A stretch of 64,000 nucleotides of DNA from an uncultured Desulfovibrio sp. (GTDB lineage Bacteria > Desulfobacterota > Desulfovibrionia > Desulfovibrionales > Desulfovibrionaceae): positions 35,572-99,571 of the forward strand of contig NZ_CABSIF010000013.1 in NCBI RefSeq assembly GCF_902477725.1, written 5' to 3'. The position numbers and the translations under genes are program-made. Numbering within the stretch: the first letter of the stretch is position 1; each line of letters opens with the position of its first letter. The notes under the pieces are model-generated. The model had not been told where the DNA came from. It made no database searches and was given only the letters and a program-made list of their open reading frames with translations. This document shows, piece by piece, positions 7,808 through 15,789 of the stretch.

Positions 7808-10321
7808 ATGATGGATCAACAACGTCTGCACGAAATAGAGTCGCACTGTACACAGGAAAGCCCGCCCCGTTGCCGGGTGGCCTGTCCCTTTGATCTGGAT
7901 GTGCGCGCCTTCATGGCCCGTATGGCTGAGGGCAAGCAGGGGGAGGCCCGCAAGGTGCTTGAGCGGCATTTGCCCCTGCCCGGCATTATTGCCCGCATTT
8001 GCGATCACCCCTGTGAAAACGCCTGTCTGCGGCAGGATCTGGGCGGCAGCCTCGCCATGCATGGGCTTGAACTCTCGTGCATGCTTGCTGTGGGCGCGCA
8101 GAGCCGTATGCTGCCCTTGCCGCCAAAAAAATACCGTATGGCTGTGATGGGGGCCGGGCTTGCCGGGCTTGCGGCAGCCTGGGATCTGTCGCGCAAGGCC
8201 TATCCTGTTACAGTCTTTCACTCGGGAGCGCCGGGCGAATTTTTGCTCAAAGCGTATCCTGCACTGGCGGCAGACAATACGGCGGGCATTGCCAAGAATT
8301 TTTTGGCAGAAGACATGGAAGCTCTTGGCCGCCAGAAGGTCAGTTTTACGCAGGCAACGCTTGATGCCGCGCTGCTGGAAAAGCTGGCTGCGGAGTACGA
8401 CGCCGTGCTGGTGGACGCCGATGCCCTGCAGCAGCTTGCACCCGACCTTGTACCAGACGAAGCGCAGGTGGATGCGGAAACCCTGCTCTGGCGGGACAAT
8501 ATCTGCTGCGCTGGCTGGCGCAGCAGCACCCCCACAGGCCACACTTTCGCCTCACCTTCGCGTCAGGCGGGGCAGGGGCGGCATGCGGCGCAGACCATGG
8601 AGCGTGTGACCAGCGGCGTTTCACTCACAGCCGCGCGGGACAAATTTCAGGGGCCGCTGCACACCGATGTGACGGGCATAAGCCCAGTGCCGCGTGTGGA
8701 ACCTGCCGCACAGGCAGCTTGCGGCGAGCCTCTCTATTCGGCGGAGGAATCCGCGCGCGAGGCGGAGCGTTGCCTGCAATGCCAGTGCATGATCTGCGTG
8801 CGCGAATGCGTGTACTTGCAGAAATACAAGGGCTATCCGCGCCTCTACGCGCGTCAGGTCAATAACAACGCGTCCATCGTCAAGGGGTTGCACACGGCCA
8901 ATACCCTCATCAACGGCTGCGCCCTGTGCGGTCAGTGCGAGGAACTGTGCCCGGAGAATTTTTCCATGGCTGAACTGTGCCTCTCCGCACGGGAAGACAT
9001 GGTGGAACGTGGCTTTATGCCGCCCACGGCCCACGAATTTGCACTTGAGGATATGGAAAGCGCCTCCGGGCCGGAATGCGCCCTTGTGCTGCCGCCCTTG
9101 TTGCCAGTCGCAGAATCCCAGAGCGCTGGCGCGAATCTGGATGCAAGCGAGCAGTGGCTGTTTTTTCCCGGCTGCCAGCTGGCTGCGGCGCGCGTGGAAC
9201 AAACGGCGGCGCTTTATGATCTGCTGCGCGAAAAGCTTGGCAATGGTCTGAAATCCGGCGTGGGCATCATGCTTTCCTGCTGCGGCATCCCGGCGCGCTG
9301 GGCCGGAAGAACGGCCCTGTTCAGGGAACATACGGACAAACTGCGCAAGGCCTGGGAGGGTCTGGGCAAGCCGCGCATCATGGCGGCCTGTTCTTCCTGC
9401 CTTACGGCCTTGAGGGAAGCCCTGCCGGAAGCGCAGACCGTTTCCGTGTGGGAAGTGCTGGACGGCTTGCCGTTTGAGGCTCCTTCGGCAGGTAATTCCC
9501 TGCCCTCGGTGTTTTCCATTCAGGATCCCTGCACCGCCCGGCACGATGCGGCATGGCTTGCCGCTGTGCGCAGTCTGGCAGGCAAATGTGGGGCAAAAAT
9601 TGAAGAACCGCGCCTTTCCGGCGCTTCCACAGCCTGTTGCGGTTACGGTGGCCTTGTGTGGTGCGCCCAGCCGGAAACCGCCCGCGCCATGAGCGATCAC
9701 CGGGCCGCCCAGCTTGAGCACCCCGGCCTTGCCTCGTGTATCATGTGCCGTGACCGCATGGCGGCCAGCGGCAAGGAATGCTGGCATCTGCTTGATCTGC
9801 TGCTGCCAGCGTCGGCCAGGGCGCAGTCCGGCGCGGCTCAAGGCCCCGGTCTTTCGGCGCGCCGCGCCAACAGGGCTGCCTTGCGCCGCAAACTGCTGGA
9901 GAAATACGGCAGCGCCGTTGGACAGCAGACCCTGCTTGCAGACACGCCTGAGCAGGAGGGAAAGGGCAGGGTGCTGGTGACGGCGGAAGTGCTGGCGCGG
10001 CTGGAAGAGCGGCATATTCTGCTTTCAGACGTGGAAGGGGCCGTTGTGGGGGCTGAGACCAGCGGGCATTGGTTTGAAAATCTGGACGACGGGCATCGTC
10101 TTGGTTCGTGGCGGCCCAGAAAGGTGACTTTCTGGGTGGAATACGAAGCGCAGGGCGAGGCCTTTGTCCTGCACGATGCGTGGTGCCACCGTATGGTGGT
10201 GCCGGGTTCCGGCGGTCAGGAAGCTGCGGATGTCATCAACAGCCACCAGTGCTGCACCGATGGGCAGCGCCCCAACATGTTGGGTGCGCAAAATGGCGGG
10301 CAGAGAGGTGAACAGTCATGA
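7808..10321 (+). CDS. Multidomain flavin and iron-sulfur redox protein (GltD-like plus CCG domains)
   Basis: About 837 residues. Residues 1-90 resemble the helical Fe-S domain of glutamate synthase small subunits (RCRVACPFDLDVRAFMARM, then CDHPCENACLRQDLGG). A Rossmann FAD motif follows (GAGLAGLAAAWDLSRK). The closing flavin segment (DNICCAGW then SRQAGQGRHAAQTMERV) comes only about 120 residues later, so the inserted NAD(P)H-binding subdomain seems to be missing. A ferredoxin-like dicluster stretch follows (CLQCQCMICVREC and CALCGQCEELCPE). Then come CCG-type domains like those of heterodisulfide reductase HdrB (FFPGCQL, LSCCGIPARWAG, CCGYGG, CIMCRDRM). A final domain (about 735-830) is unfamiliar. 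The frame opens upstream with TTG, but the ATG pair at 7808/7811 fits the domain start. It is probably an electron-transfer partner of the pathway around mop. Confidence 0.8.
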   Translation: MMDQQRLHEIESHCTQESPPRCRVACPFDLDVRAFMARMAEGKQGEARKVLERHLPLPGIIARICDHPCENACLRQDLGGSLAMHGLELSCMLAVGAQSRMLPLPPKKYRMAVMGAGLAGLAAAWDLSRKAYPVTVFHSGAPGEFLLKAYPALAADNTAGIAKNFLAEDMEALGRQKVSFTQATLDAALLEKLAAEYDAVLVDADALQQLAPDLVPDEAQVDAETLLWRDNICCAGWRSSTPTGHTFASPSRQAGQGRHAAQTMERVTSGVSLTAARDKFQGPLHTDVTGISPVPRVEPAAQAACGEPLYSAEESAREAERCLQCQCMICVRECVYLQKYKGYPRLYARQVNNNASIVKGLHTANTLINGCALCGQCEELCPENFSMAELCLSAREDMVERGFMPPTAHEFALEDMESASGPECALVLPPLLPVAESQSAGANLDASEQWLFFPGCQLAAARVEQTAALYDLLREKLGNGLKSGVGIMLSCCGIPARWAGRTALFREHTDKLRKAWEGLGKPRIMAACSSCLTALREALPEAQTVSVWEVLDGLPFEAPSAGNSLPSVFSIQDPCTARHDAAWLAAVRSLAGKCGAKIEEPRLSGASTACCGYGGLVWCAQPETARAMSDHRAAQLEHPGLASCIMCRDRMAASGKECWHLLDLLLPASARAQSGAAQGPGLSARRANRAALRRKLLEKYGSAVGQQTLLADTPEQEGKGRVLVTAEVLARLEERHILLSDVEGAVVGAETSGHWFENLDDGHRLGSWRPRKVTFWVEYEAQGEAFVLHDAWCHRMVVPGSGGQEAADVINSHQCCTDGQRPNMLGAQNGGQRGEQS

Positions 10322-10533
10322 GCATGGGGCCAAACTACGGGCCGGACGGCGGCCAGTGGGTGTGCGGGCGTTGCCACGTTGCCCTTGAGCAGGTGAAGGT
10401 TCCGGTTTTTTATCTCAACAGCGCCTTTGACGTGTTTTTGCCGCGCTGCCCCAAGTGCGGGCTGACGCAGGTGCCCAAGTCTCTGGCCGAAGGCAAGATG
10501 CTTGAGGTGGAAGCACTGCTGGAAGATAAATGA
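10318..10533 (+). CDS. Small zinc-ribbon or rubredoxin-like protein (DVU_1557-like)
   Basis: A 71-residue protein with two cysteine pairs, WVCGRCHV near residue 15 and RCPKCGL near residue 43. They are spaced as in a zinc ribbon or rubredoxin-like knuckle and probably bind one metal ion. It overlaps the preceding gene by ATGA and the following gene by 4 bases, so all three are likely translated together. The order matches the D. vulgaris neighbourhood I recall, where this family sits next to the methyltransferase. The specific function is unknown; small electron carrier is a guess. Confidence 0.75.
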   Translation: MSMGPNYGPDGGQWVCGRCHVALEQVKVPVFYLNSAFDVFLPRCPKCGLTQVPKSLAEGKMLEVEALLEDK

Positions 10534-11408
10534 ACGCACTGTGGGAAAGGCCGGACTTTCGCCGCGCAGCTGGTGACGCATGGCGTCCCGGTGGCGTGGA
10601 ACTGACGCGCCGCGCCCTTGCGTGGTGCGCTTCTGGGGGCCTGCTTGCGCCCGGCGGGCTGGTTCTTGACCTTGGCAGCGGGGCAGGGGCGACATTACGC
10701 CTGCTTACGCAGATGGGCTACCGCGCCGTGGGGCTGGACAAATGCGCCGAAGCGGGCTTTCCCAGCGGTGGAAGCCCCTCAGTCAACGCGCCACATAGTG
10801 ATGATTGTCGCATTGTGCGGGCCGACCTTGAGCGCCCGCCGCTGGCTGCGGATTCCTGCGACGGCATAGTGTGCGAGTGCGTTCTTTCCTTGTTGCGCAA
10901 TCCCCTTGCGGCCTTGCGCGCCGCCTGCCGCGCCCTGCGCCCCGGCGGGGCGATGGTGATCAGCGACCTCATGCTGCGGCCAGGCTATGAACGCCCTGTT
11001 AGCTCTGGCTGCTCTGGTACAGGTCCTTCCCGCTCCGGTTGTTCCTGTTCCGGTCACGCAAGCGGATTGCAGTCAAGCTCGCCCCAATCCAGCCCGCTGA
11101 AATCAGAGACGGCTCAAGCCCTTCCGGTGGAATACACTGCGCCGGGTTCATCGTGCCTTGCGGGTGCGCGGCCTGAATCAGTGTGGCGCGGGCTTGTGGA
11201 AGCGGCGGGCCTGCACTTGCTGCACTATGAGGACAACAGCCGCGCTCTGGTGGAGCTGGCCGCCCGCATGATCTGGTACGGTGATGACGCAACCCGGCCC
11301 GCGGCGAATCACGGCAGCAATGGTTGCGCGTGCGGGGGCGCATCTCCCGACAAAGCTTGGCGAGCCTATGGATACGGTCTTTGGATTGCCCGAAAGGAGA
11401 CGCTATGA
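10530..11408 (+). CDS. SAM-dependent methyltransferase (TrsM-like)
   Basis: A 292-residue class I methyltransferase. The SAM-binding core is clear: motif I LVLDLGSGAGATLRLL near residue 50, VGLDKCAE at strand 2, IVRADLERPPLAADSCDGIVCECVLS, and LRPGGAMVISDLML. Two parts are odd. A Ser/Gly/Cys-rich insertion sits between about residues 155 and 210 (SSGCSGTGPSRSGCSCSG and on), where most class I enzymes have a short connection. The C-terminal region contains CACGGAS, a motif repeated in the radical SAM protein encoded two genes downstream. It overlaps both neighbours by 4 bases. The substrate is unknown; the operon context suggests a step in modifying or building a cofactor or small metabolite. 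Confidence 0.8.
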   Translation: MNALWERPDFRRAAGDAWRPGGVELTRRALAWCASGGLLAPGGLVLDLGSGAGATLRLLTQMGYRAVGLDKCAEAGFPSGGSPSVNAPHSDDCRIVRADLERPPLAADSCDGIVCECVLSLLRNPLAALRAACRALRPGGAMVISDLMLRPGYERPVSSGCSGTGPSRSGCSCSGHASGLQSSSPQSSPLKSETAQALPVEYTAPGSSCLAGARPESVWRGLVEAAGLHLLHYEDNSRALVELAARMIWYGDDATRPAANHGSNGCACGGASPDKAWRAYGYGLWIARKETL

Positions 11409-11869
11409 ATCCCATGATGATGGAATTGCTACCCCTGGTGCATCAGGGCTATTGTTGCAGCCAGTTACTGCTCCTGCTCATGTTGCAGGCTCAGGACAGG
11501 CAGAATCCCGGCGTGGTGCGCGCCGCGCAGGGGCTGTGCCATGGCATCGGTCAATCGGACGGCCCTTGCGGCCTTTTGACGGGAGGTGCCTGCGCCCTGG
11601 CTCTGGTTGCGGGTAAAGGAGCGGAAGATGAAATTCCGCATCCCATGCTCACGCCTCTGCTCAATGATTACGCCACATGGTTTTATGACCGCACGGAAGC
11701 TTACGGTGGTCAGCGTTGCGGGCAGATTGCGGCTGGGCTTGGCGCGACTTCCGGCGCTGCGGGCGAGCAGCCAAACCCTGTGGCCTGCGGCGACTTGCTG
11801 GCGGAATGCTGGGGAAAAATCATGGAACTGGTTCAGAGTTACGAGCTGGATCTGACGGAAAAGGCATGA
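11405..11869 (+). CDS. C_GCAxxG_C_C family redox protein
   Basis: A 154-residue protein of the C_GCAxxG_C_C family: helical, with spaced conserved cysteines. Visible are CC in HQGYCCSQLLLLL, the core CGLLTGGACALAL (positions about 57-70), GQRCGQIAAG, and the late pair NPVACGDLLAECWGK. The family is thought to bind a redox cofactor or metal, but its role is unsettled. The start at 11405 is supported by the ribosome-binding site GAAAGGAG and by an ATGA overlap with the methyltransferase gene. It overlaps the next gene, the radical SAM enzyme, in the same way. Confidence 0.8.
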   Translation: MNPMMMELLPLVHQGYCCSQLLLLLMLQAQDRQNPGVVRAAQGLCHGIGQSDGPCGLLTGGACALALVAGKGAEDEIPHPMLTPLLNDYATWFYDRTEAYGGQRCGQIAAGLGATSGAAGEQPNPVACGDLLAECWGKIMELVQSYELDLTEKA

Positions 11870-13332
11870 CCTTACGCCGCACTCAGAGTCTTTGCCCCGT
11901 GTGCCTACGCCGGGTAGAGGCCACTTACGAGCGATCGGTCAAGGATGCACTCACTGTCGTACTGCGCAAAACCTGCCCGGATCACGGCACGTTCAGTGTC
12001 CCCGTATGGCGGGAAGCCAAGCCCGGTGCAGTTGCCACGCCGCCCTTTGCAGCATGGTCGCGGCCCAAAAGCCCTTCCTACCCGGCCAATCCGCACACGC
12101 CCATCCGCGATGGCTGCCCCTTTGACTGCGGCCTTTGCCCTGCCCACGCACAGCATACCTGCACAGGCCTGTTTGAGGTGACCATGCGTTGCGACATGGC
12201 CTGCCCTGTGTGCTATGCATCTGCTGGTTCCATGTCGAATCAAAGTTTTGAAGAGGCGGGAGACGTGCCGCTGAGCGTGATTGCCGCGCAGATGGATACC
12301 CTCAAGGGCGCGTCCGGCCCCTGCAATGTGCAGATATCCGGCGGGGAACCGACAATGCGCCATGACCTGCCACAGATCATCACGCTTGCGCGGCAACGCG
12401 GCTTTGGGCTGGTGCAGATCAATACCAACGGGCTGCGCTTGTCGCGCGAGCAGGGTTATGCCCATGAACTGCGCGAGGCGGGGCTTGATTCCGTCTACCT
12501 GCAATGGGACGGCGTGCGCGAAAGCAGCTTTACAAGCCTGCGGGGTAGGGAATGCCTCGATTTCAAGCGCCGCGCCGTGCGCAACTGCGCAGAGGCCGGG
12601 CTTGGCGTGGTGCTGGTGGCAACCCTTGTGCGCGGCGTCAACGATGGTGAACTGGGCGATCTGCTGCGCATGGCGCTGGAACTTGGCCCCGCGGTGCGGG
12701 GTCTGCACATGCAACCAGCCGCCTTTTTTGGGCGCTACCCCTGGAGTTTGGAGGAAGCCCCGCGCCTGACCCTGCCCGAAGTGATGGGCGCGCTTGCCCG
12801 GCAGGCGCCGGAAATGGTCAGCCCCAGTCACCTGCACCCACCCGGATGTGAGAACGAGCTGTGTTCCTTCAGTGCAGTGTACCGGCGGGTGCAGAAAAAC
12901 GGCGCACCTTCGCTGGAATGGCTGGCCGATGCGGGGCAGTCGTGTTGCTCTCCAGCACCGAGGGCCGCTGGCGCGGAAGTGCCTCCGCCCGCTGAGGACG
13001 GGGCGCGTAAGGCCAAGCAGTTTGTGGCCCTGCACTGGAAGGGCGACAGCGGCGGGGAATCTGCCTGCGCCTGTGGGGGCGCATCTGGCCCTGACTCTGG
13101 CAACGCAGGCAACAATGCCAGTGCGGACGGCTTCAGTCGGTTTCTGGCTCAGGCCGGGGCAGAGCAGCGCTTCACGCTTTCGGCCATGGCCTTTCAGGAT
13201 GCCCTGAGCCTCGACCTTGACCGCGTGCGCGGCTGCTGCATCCATGTAGTGCGGCCTGACGGGCGCATGATTCCGTTCTGCCTGCACAACCTCACTGCCA
13301 GCGACGGCACGCGCCTGTATGGTGACGCCTAG
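11866..13332 (+). CDS. Radical SAM protein (TrsS-like, related to the tetraether-synthase group)
   Basis: A 488-residue radical SAM enzyme. The SAM-binding cluster motif is CDMACPVC (CxxxCxxC) near residue 107. It is followed by NVQISGGEPTMR and by NTNGLRLSRE, typical of the TIM-barrel core. Before it comes a rubredoxin-like entry (SLCPVCLRR, then KTCPDHGTF) and the signature DGCPFDCGLCPAHAQHTC. This layout matches the group that includes archaeal tetraether lipid synthase (COG1964), and it implies extra metal sites. After about residue 365 there is a low-complexity Ala/Pro/Glu stretch and a CACGGAS motif. A C-terminal part (about 425-488) has one further cysteine pair (GCCIHVV) and FCLHNLTA. 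It overlaps its upstream neighbour by ATGA. The substrate is unknown. Confidence 0.82.
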   Translation: MTLRRTQSLCPVCLRRVEATYERSVKDALTVVLRKTCPDHGTFSVPVWREAKPGAVATPPFAAWSRPKSPSYPANPHTPIRDGCPFDCGLCPAHAQHTCTGLFEVTMRCDMACPVCYASAGSMSNQSFEEAGDVPLSVIAAQMDTLKGASGPCNVQISGGEPTMRHDLPQIITLARQRGFGLVQINTNGLRLSREQGYAHELREAGLDSVYLQWDGVRESSFTSLRGRECLDFKRRAVRNCAEAGLGVVLVATLVRGVNDGELGDLLRMALELGPAVRGLHMQPAAFFGRYPWSLEEAPRLTLPEVMGALARQAPEMVSPSHLHPPGCENELCSFSAVYRRVQKNGAPSLEWLADAGQSCCSPAPRAAGAEVPPPAEDGARKAKQFVALHWKGDSGGESACACGGASGPDSGNAGNNASADGFSRFLAQAGAEQRFTLSAMAFQDALSLDLDRVRGCCIHVVRPDGRMIPFCLHNLTASDGTRLYGDA

Positions 13333-14456
13333 TGACAGATGACGTAAATCATCCTTCCATAACAGGTTTCGGCTCCTGCCCGCTTGATCTCTGGCTGGCC
13401 CGTCAGTGTGGGGCGCGCAGTTCCGGGGAGCTGCCCGGCAGGCTGGCGATTGCGCAAACGGCCTTGCTGCGCAGCACCTTGCGGCAGGCCTTGCGTGGGG
13501 CGTTTTATGCCAGGCATTTGCGGGAGTGCGATCTGGATATAACCAGTGTGGATGATCTGGAGCGCCTGCCCTTCACCACTGCGGAAGACCTGCGCCACTG
13601 GGGTGATTTTTTGTGCGTTTCTCAGGGGGATGTGCAGCGTATGGTCACGCTGCACACGTCAGGCACCACCGGGCAACCCAAGCGGCTTGCCTTTACTGAT
13701 GCGGATCTGGCCCGCACGCGCGATTTTTTTGCCGTGGGCATGAGCCAGCTTGTGGGCGCGGGGCAGCGGCTGGCAGTGCTGTTGCCCGGTGCGGAGCGGC
13801 CTGACGGCGTGGCCGACCTGCTGCGGCAGGCTTTGAGCGCGGCGTGTGTGGATGTGCTGGCCCCGCCGCCGGAAGTTCACGCGGTTCCAGCGGCAGATAC
13901 AGACTCTTGCGCGGAGCCGGGCAAAGCCCTTGCCCTGTGGCTGGAGCAGGCAAAGCCCCATTGCCTTGTGGCCGCGCCAGCGCAACTCGCCCTTTTGCTG
14001 AAGCACTTTCCCCACCGGGGGCCGCAGGGGCTTGTGGGTATACTCACCAGCGCTGAGCCGCTGGACGATGCGCTTGGGCAGGCTCTGCGCCGGGCGTGGC
14101 AATGCGAGATTCTGGATCACTACGGCCTTACTGAAACCGCCTATGGTTGCGCGGTGGAATGCCCCGCGCATCAGGGATTTCATGTGCGCGAACTGGACGT
14201 TCTGATAGAAATAGTAGATATTTCAGGGCGTAAAGTATTGGCCAAAGGCGAGGAGGGCGAGGTCGTCATTACCACGCTCCAACGTCAGGCCATGCCCTTG
14301 GTGCGATATCGAACCGGTGATGTGGCCTGTCTGCTGCCAGCCCCTTGCGCCTGCGGCAGCCCTTTGCGCAGGCTTGGCCCTGTGCGTGGCCGCATTGAAC
14401 GCAAAAACGGGCAACCTCCGCGCATCGTGCGTCCCGCCAAGGGGCGGGGTGTTTAA
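13332..14456 (+). CDS. AMP-forming CoA ligase-like protein, lacking the C-terminal lid
   Basis: A 374-residue member of the phenylacetate-CoA-ligase-like adenylate-forming family. The phosphate loop is LHTSGTTGQPKRLAFT near residue 107. The adenine/Mg region is DHYGLTETAYGCAVEC near residue 260, and YRTGDVA follows near 325. The protein ends soon after the hinge (PVRGRIERKNGQPPR). The roughly 80-100-residue mobile C-terminal domain of full-length ligases, which carries the catalytic lysine, therefore appears to be absent. It contains CACGS shortly before the end. The start is GTG and overlaps the stop codon of the radical SAM gene by one base. It may only adenylate or bind its substrate, or it may act with a partner protein. 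D. vulgaris has a homologue in the same position, as I recall. Confidence 0.75.
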   Translation: MTDDVNHPSITGFGSCPLDLWLARQCGARSSGELPGRLAIAQTALLRSTLRQALRGAFYARHLRECDLDITSVDDLERLPFTTAEDLRHWGDFLCVSQGDVQRMVTLHTSGTTGQPKRLAFTDADLARTRDFFAVGMSQLVGAGQRLAVLLPGAERPDGVADLLRQALSAACVDVLAPPPEVHAVPAADTDSCAEPGKALALWLEQAKPHCLVAAPAQLALLLKHFPHRGPQGLVGILTSAEPLDDALGQALRRAWQCEILDHYGLTETAYGCAVECPAHQGFHVRELDVLIEIVDISGRKVLAKGEEGEVVITTLQRQAMPLVRYRTGDVACLLPAPCACGSPLRRLGPVRGRIERKNGQPPRIVRPAKGRGV

Positions 14457-14544
14457 CGCCTGATGGCATGTCCCGGCAATGGGCTTATTGCATCTGCTCC
14501 ATACATTGATTGTTTTCAGCGCAGAAACGCGAAGAAGAAAGCAC

Positions 14545-15789
14545 ATGAAACCAGCCGTTCTGATTCTTGCCGCAGGCATGGCCTCGCGCATGGGCGCAGC
14601 CAAGGCCCTGCTTTCCCTGCCCTCGTTGCCCGAAGGCGGGCGCTGCTCGGCCCTGAGGGGGCTGGTCAGTCTGTACCGTTCCCTTGGTGTGGAAAATGTG
14701 GTGATCGTCAGCGGCTTTCATGCCGAAATTGTGGAAGCCGAGGCACTGGCGCAGGGGCTGACCGCAGTGCGGAATCCCGACCCGCAGCGGGGCATGTTTT
14801 CATCTGTGCAGACTGGTGTGGAGGCCCTGTTGAAGGGCGGTTTTGAGGGACAGTTTTTTGTGCAGCCTGTGGATGTTCCGCTGGTGCGGCCCCTGACCAT
14901 CAGGGCTTTGCTCGACGCCATCGGGCAGGAAGAGGCCAACCAGGCGGCAGCGCTGGCTGTGAGTGGCAAGGCCGCGCTCATGCCGGTGCTTGTGCCGACA
15001 TTTGACGACCAGGAGGGGCATCCTCCCTTGATTCCCATGACTTTGGCCCCGCATATTCTGGCGCATCAGGGGCACAACGGGCTGCGCGGGGCGCTGGAAG
15101 GCGCGCCCTTGCGGCATGTACCTGTGGCTGACGCCCTGATTCTGGAAGATATGGACACCCCCGACGACTATGCGCGCCTGCGCGTGCTGGCCCGTGAGCG
15201 GCATACCCTCTCGCCTGTGGAGGCGGAATGCCTGCTGCACACGTGCAATGTGCCGGAAAAAGGCTTGCGTCACGCGCGGGCAGTGGGGGCCGTGGCCTGC
15301 TGCCTGGCCGAGGCTCTGGCCCATGCGCGTGAGGCCGCAGGGTATGACGCCGGGGTGGATCCCCGCCTGGCGCTGGCTGGCGGGTTGCTGCATGATATCT
15401 GCAAAGGCCAGCCCAGGCATGAGGCTGCTGCTGGGGAATTTTTGCGGCGGCTGGAATTGCCGGAAATGGCGCGGCTGGTGCAGGATCACCGTGATCTGTC
15501 CCTGCCGGAGGACGAGCCGGTCACAGAGCGCGAATTGGTCTATCTGGCGGACAAGTATTGCTACGGCGGCAACTTTGTGCCCGTGCAGCGGCGTTTTGGC
15601 CTCAAACTGGAGGCTTACGCCCAGGATGCTCCGGCCTGCGAGGCCATCCAGGGGCGGCTTGGTCGCGTCAAGGCGCTGGAAGAGCGCATTGCCCGCGAAA
15701 TAGGCAAAGAACCCGCCCTGGTGGCGGAACGCGCCCTTGTGCGTAATTGCAATGCTGCGCGCGGCACCGCCCGGCGTGAGGTTGCATGA
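14545..15789 (+). CDS. MocA-like nucleotidyltransferase fused to an HD domain
   Basis: A 414-residue two-domain protein. Residues 1-200 form a MobA/MocA-like nucleotidyltransferase: LILAAGMASRMGAAKALL binds the nucleotide, with VVSGFHAE and QPVDVPLVRPLT as further core motifs. MocA proteins attach CMP to molybdopterin to make the dinucleotide form used by xanthine-oxidase-type enzymes, which fits a gene near mop. Residues about 230-400 are an HD phosphohydrolase domain (LAGGLLHDICKGQPRHE, then LVQDHRDLSLP), a fusion I do not know from well-studied MocA proteins. The start was set at ATG 14545; AGAAGAAAG lies upstream. It overlaps the phosphatase gene by ATGA. Confidence 0.8.
   Translation: MKPAVLILAAGMASRMGAAKALLSLPSLPEGGRCSALRGLVSLYRSLGVENVVIVSGFHAEIVEAEALAQGLTAVRNPDPQRGMFSSVQTGVEALLKGGFEGQFFVQPVDVPLVRPLTIRALLDAIGQEEANQAAALAVSGKAALMPVLVPTFDDQEGHPPLIPMTLAPHILAHQGHNGLRGALEGAPLRHVPVADALILEDMDTPDDYARLRVLARERHTLSPVEAECLLHTCNVPEKGLRHARAVGAVACCLAEALAHAREAAGYDAGVDPRLALAGGLLHDICKGQPRHEAAAGEFLRRLELPEMARLVQDHRDLSLPEDEPVTERELVYLADKYCYGGNFVPVQRRFGLKLEAYAQDAPACEAIQGRLGRVKALEERIAREIGKEPALVAERALVRNCNAARGTARREVA

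Noticed and set aside
4727..8542. A 1271-codon open frame on the minus strand opposite mop and the flavin/Fe-S gene
   Set aside because: It is antisense to two clearly real genes, has a His/Gly/Ala-rich composition typical of reverse frames in high-GC DNA, and no domain is visible.
11866..13332. Selenocysteine in the radical SAM protein
   Set aside because: Relatives may use selenocysteine, but here the frame has no internal TGA and the key positions are Cys.
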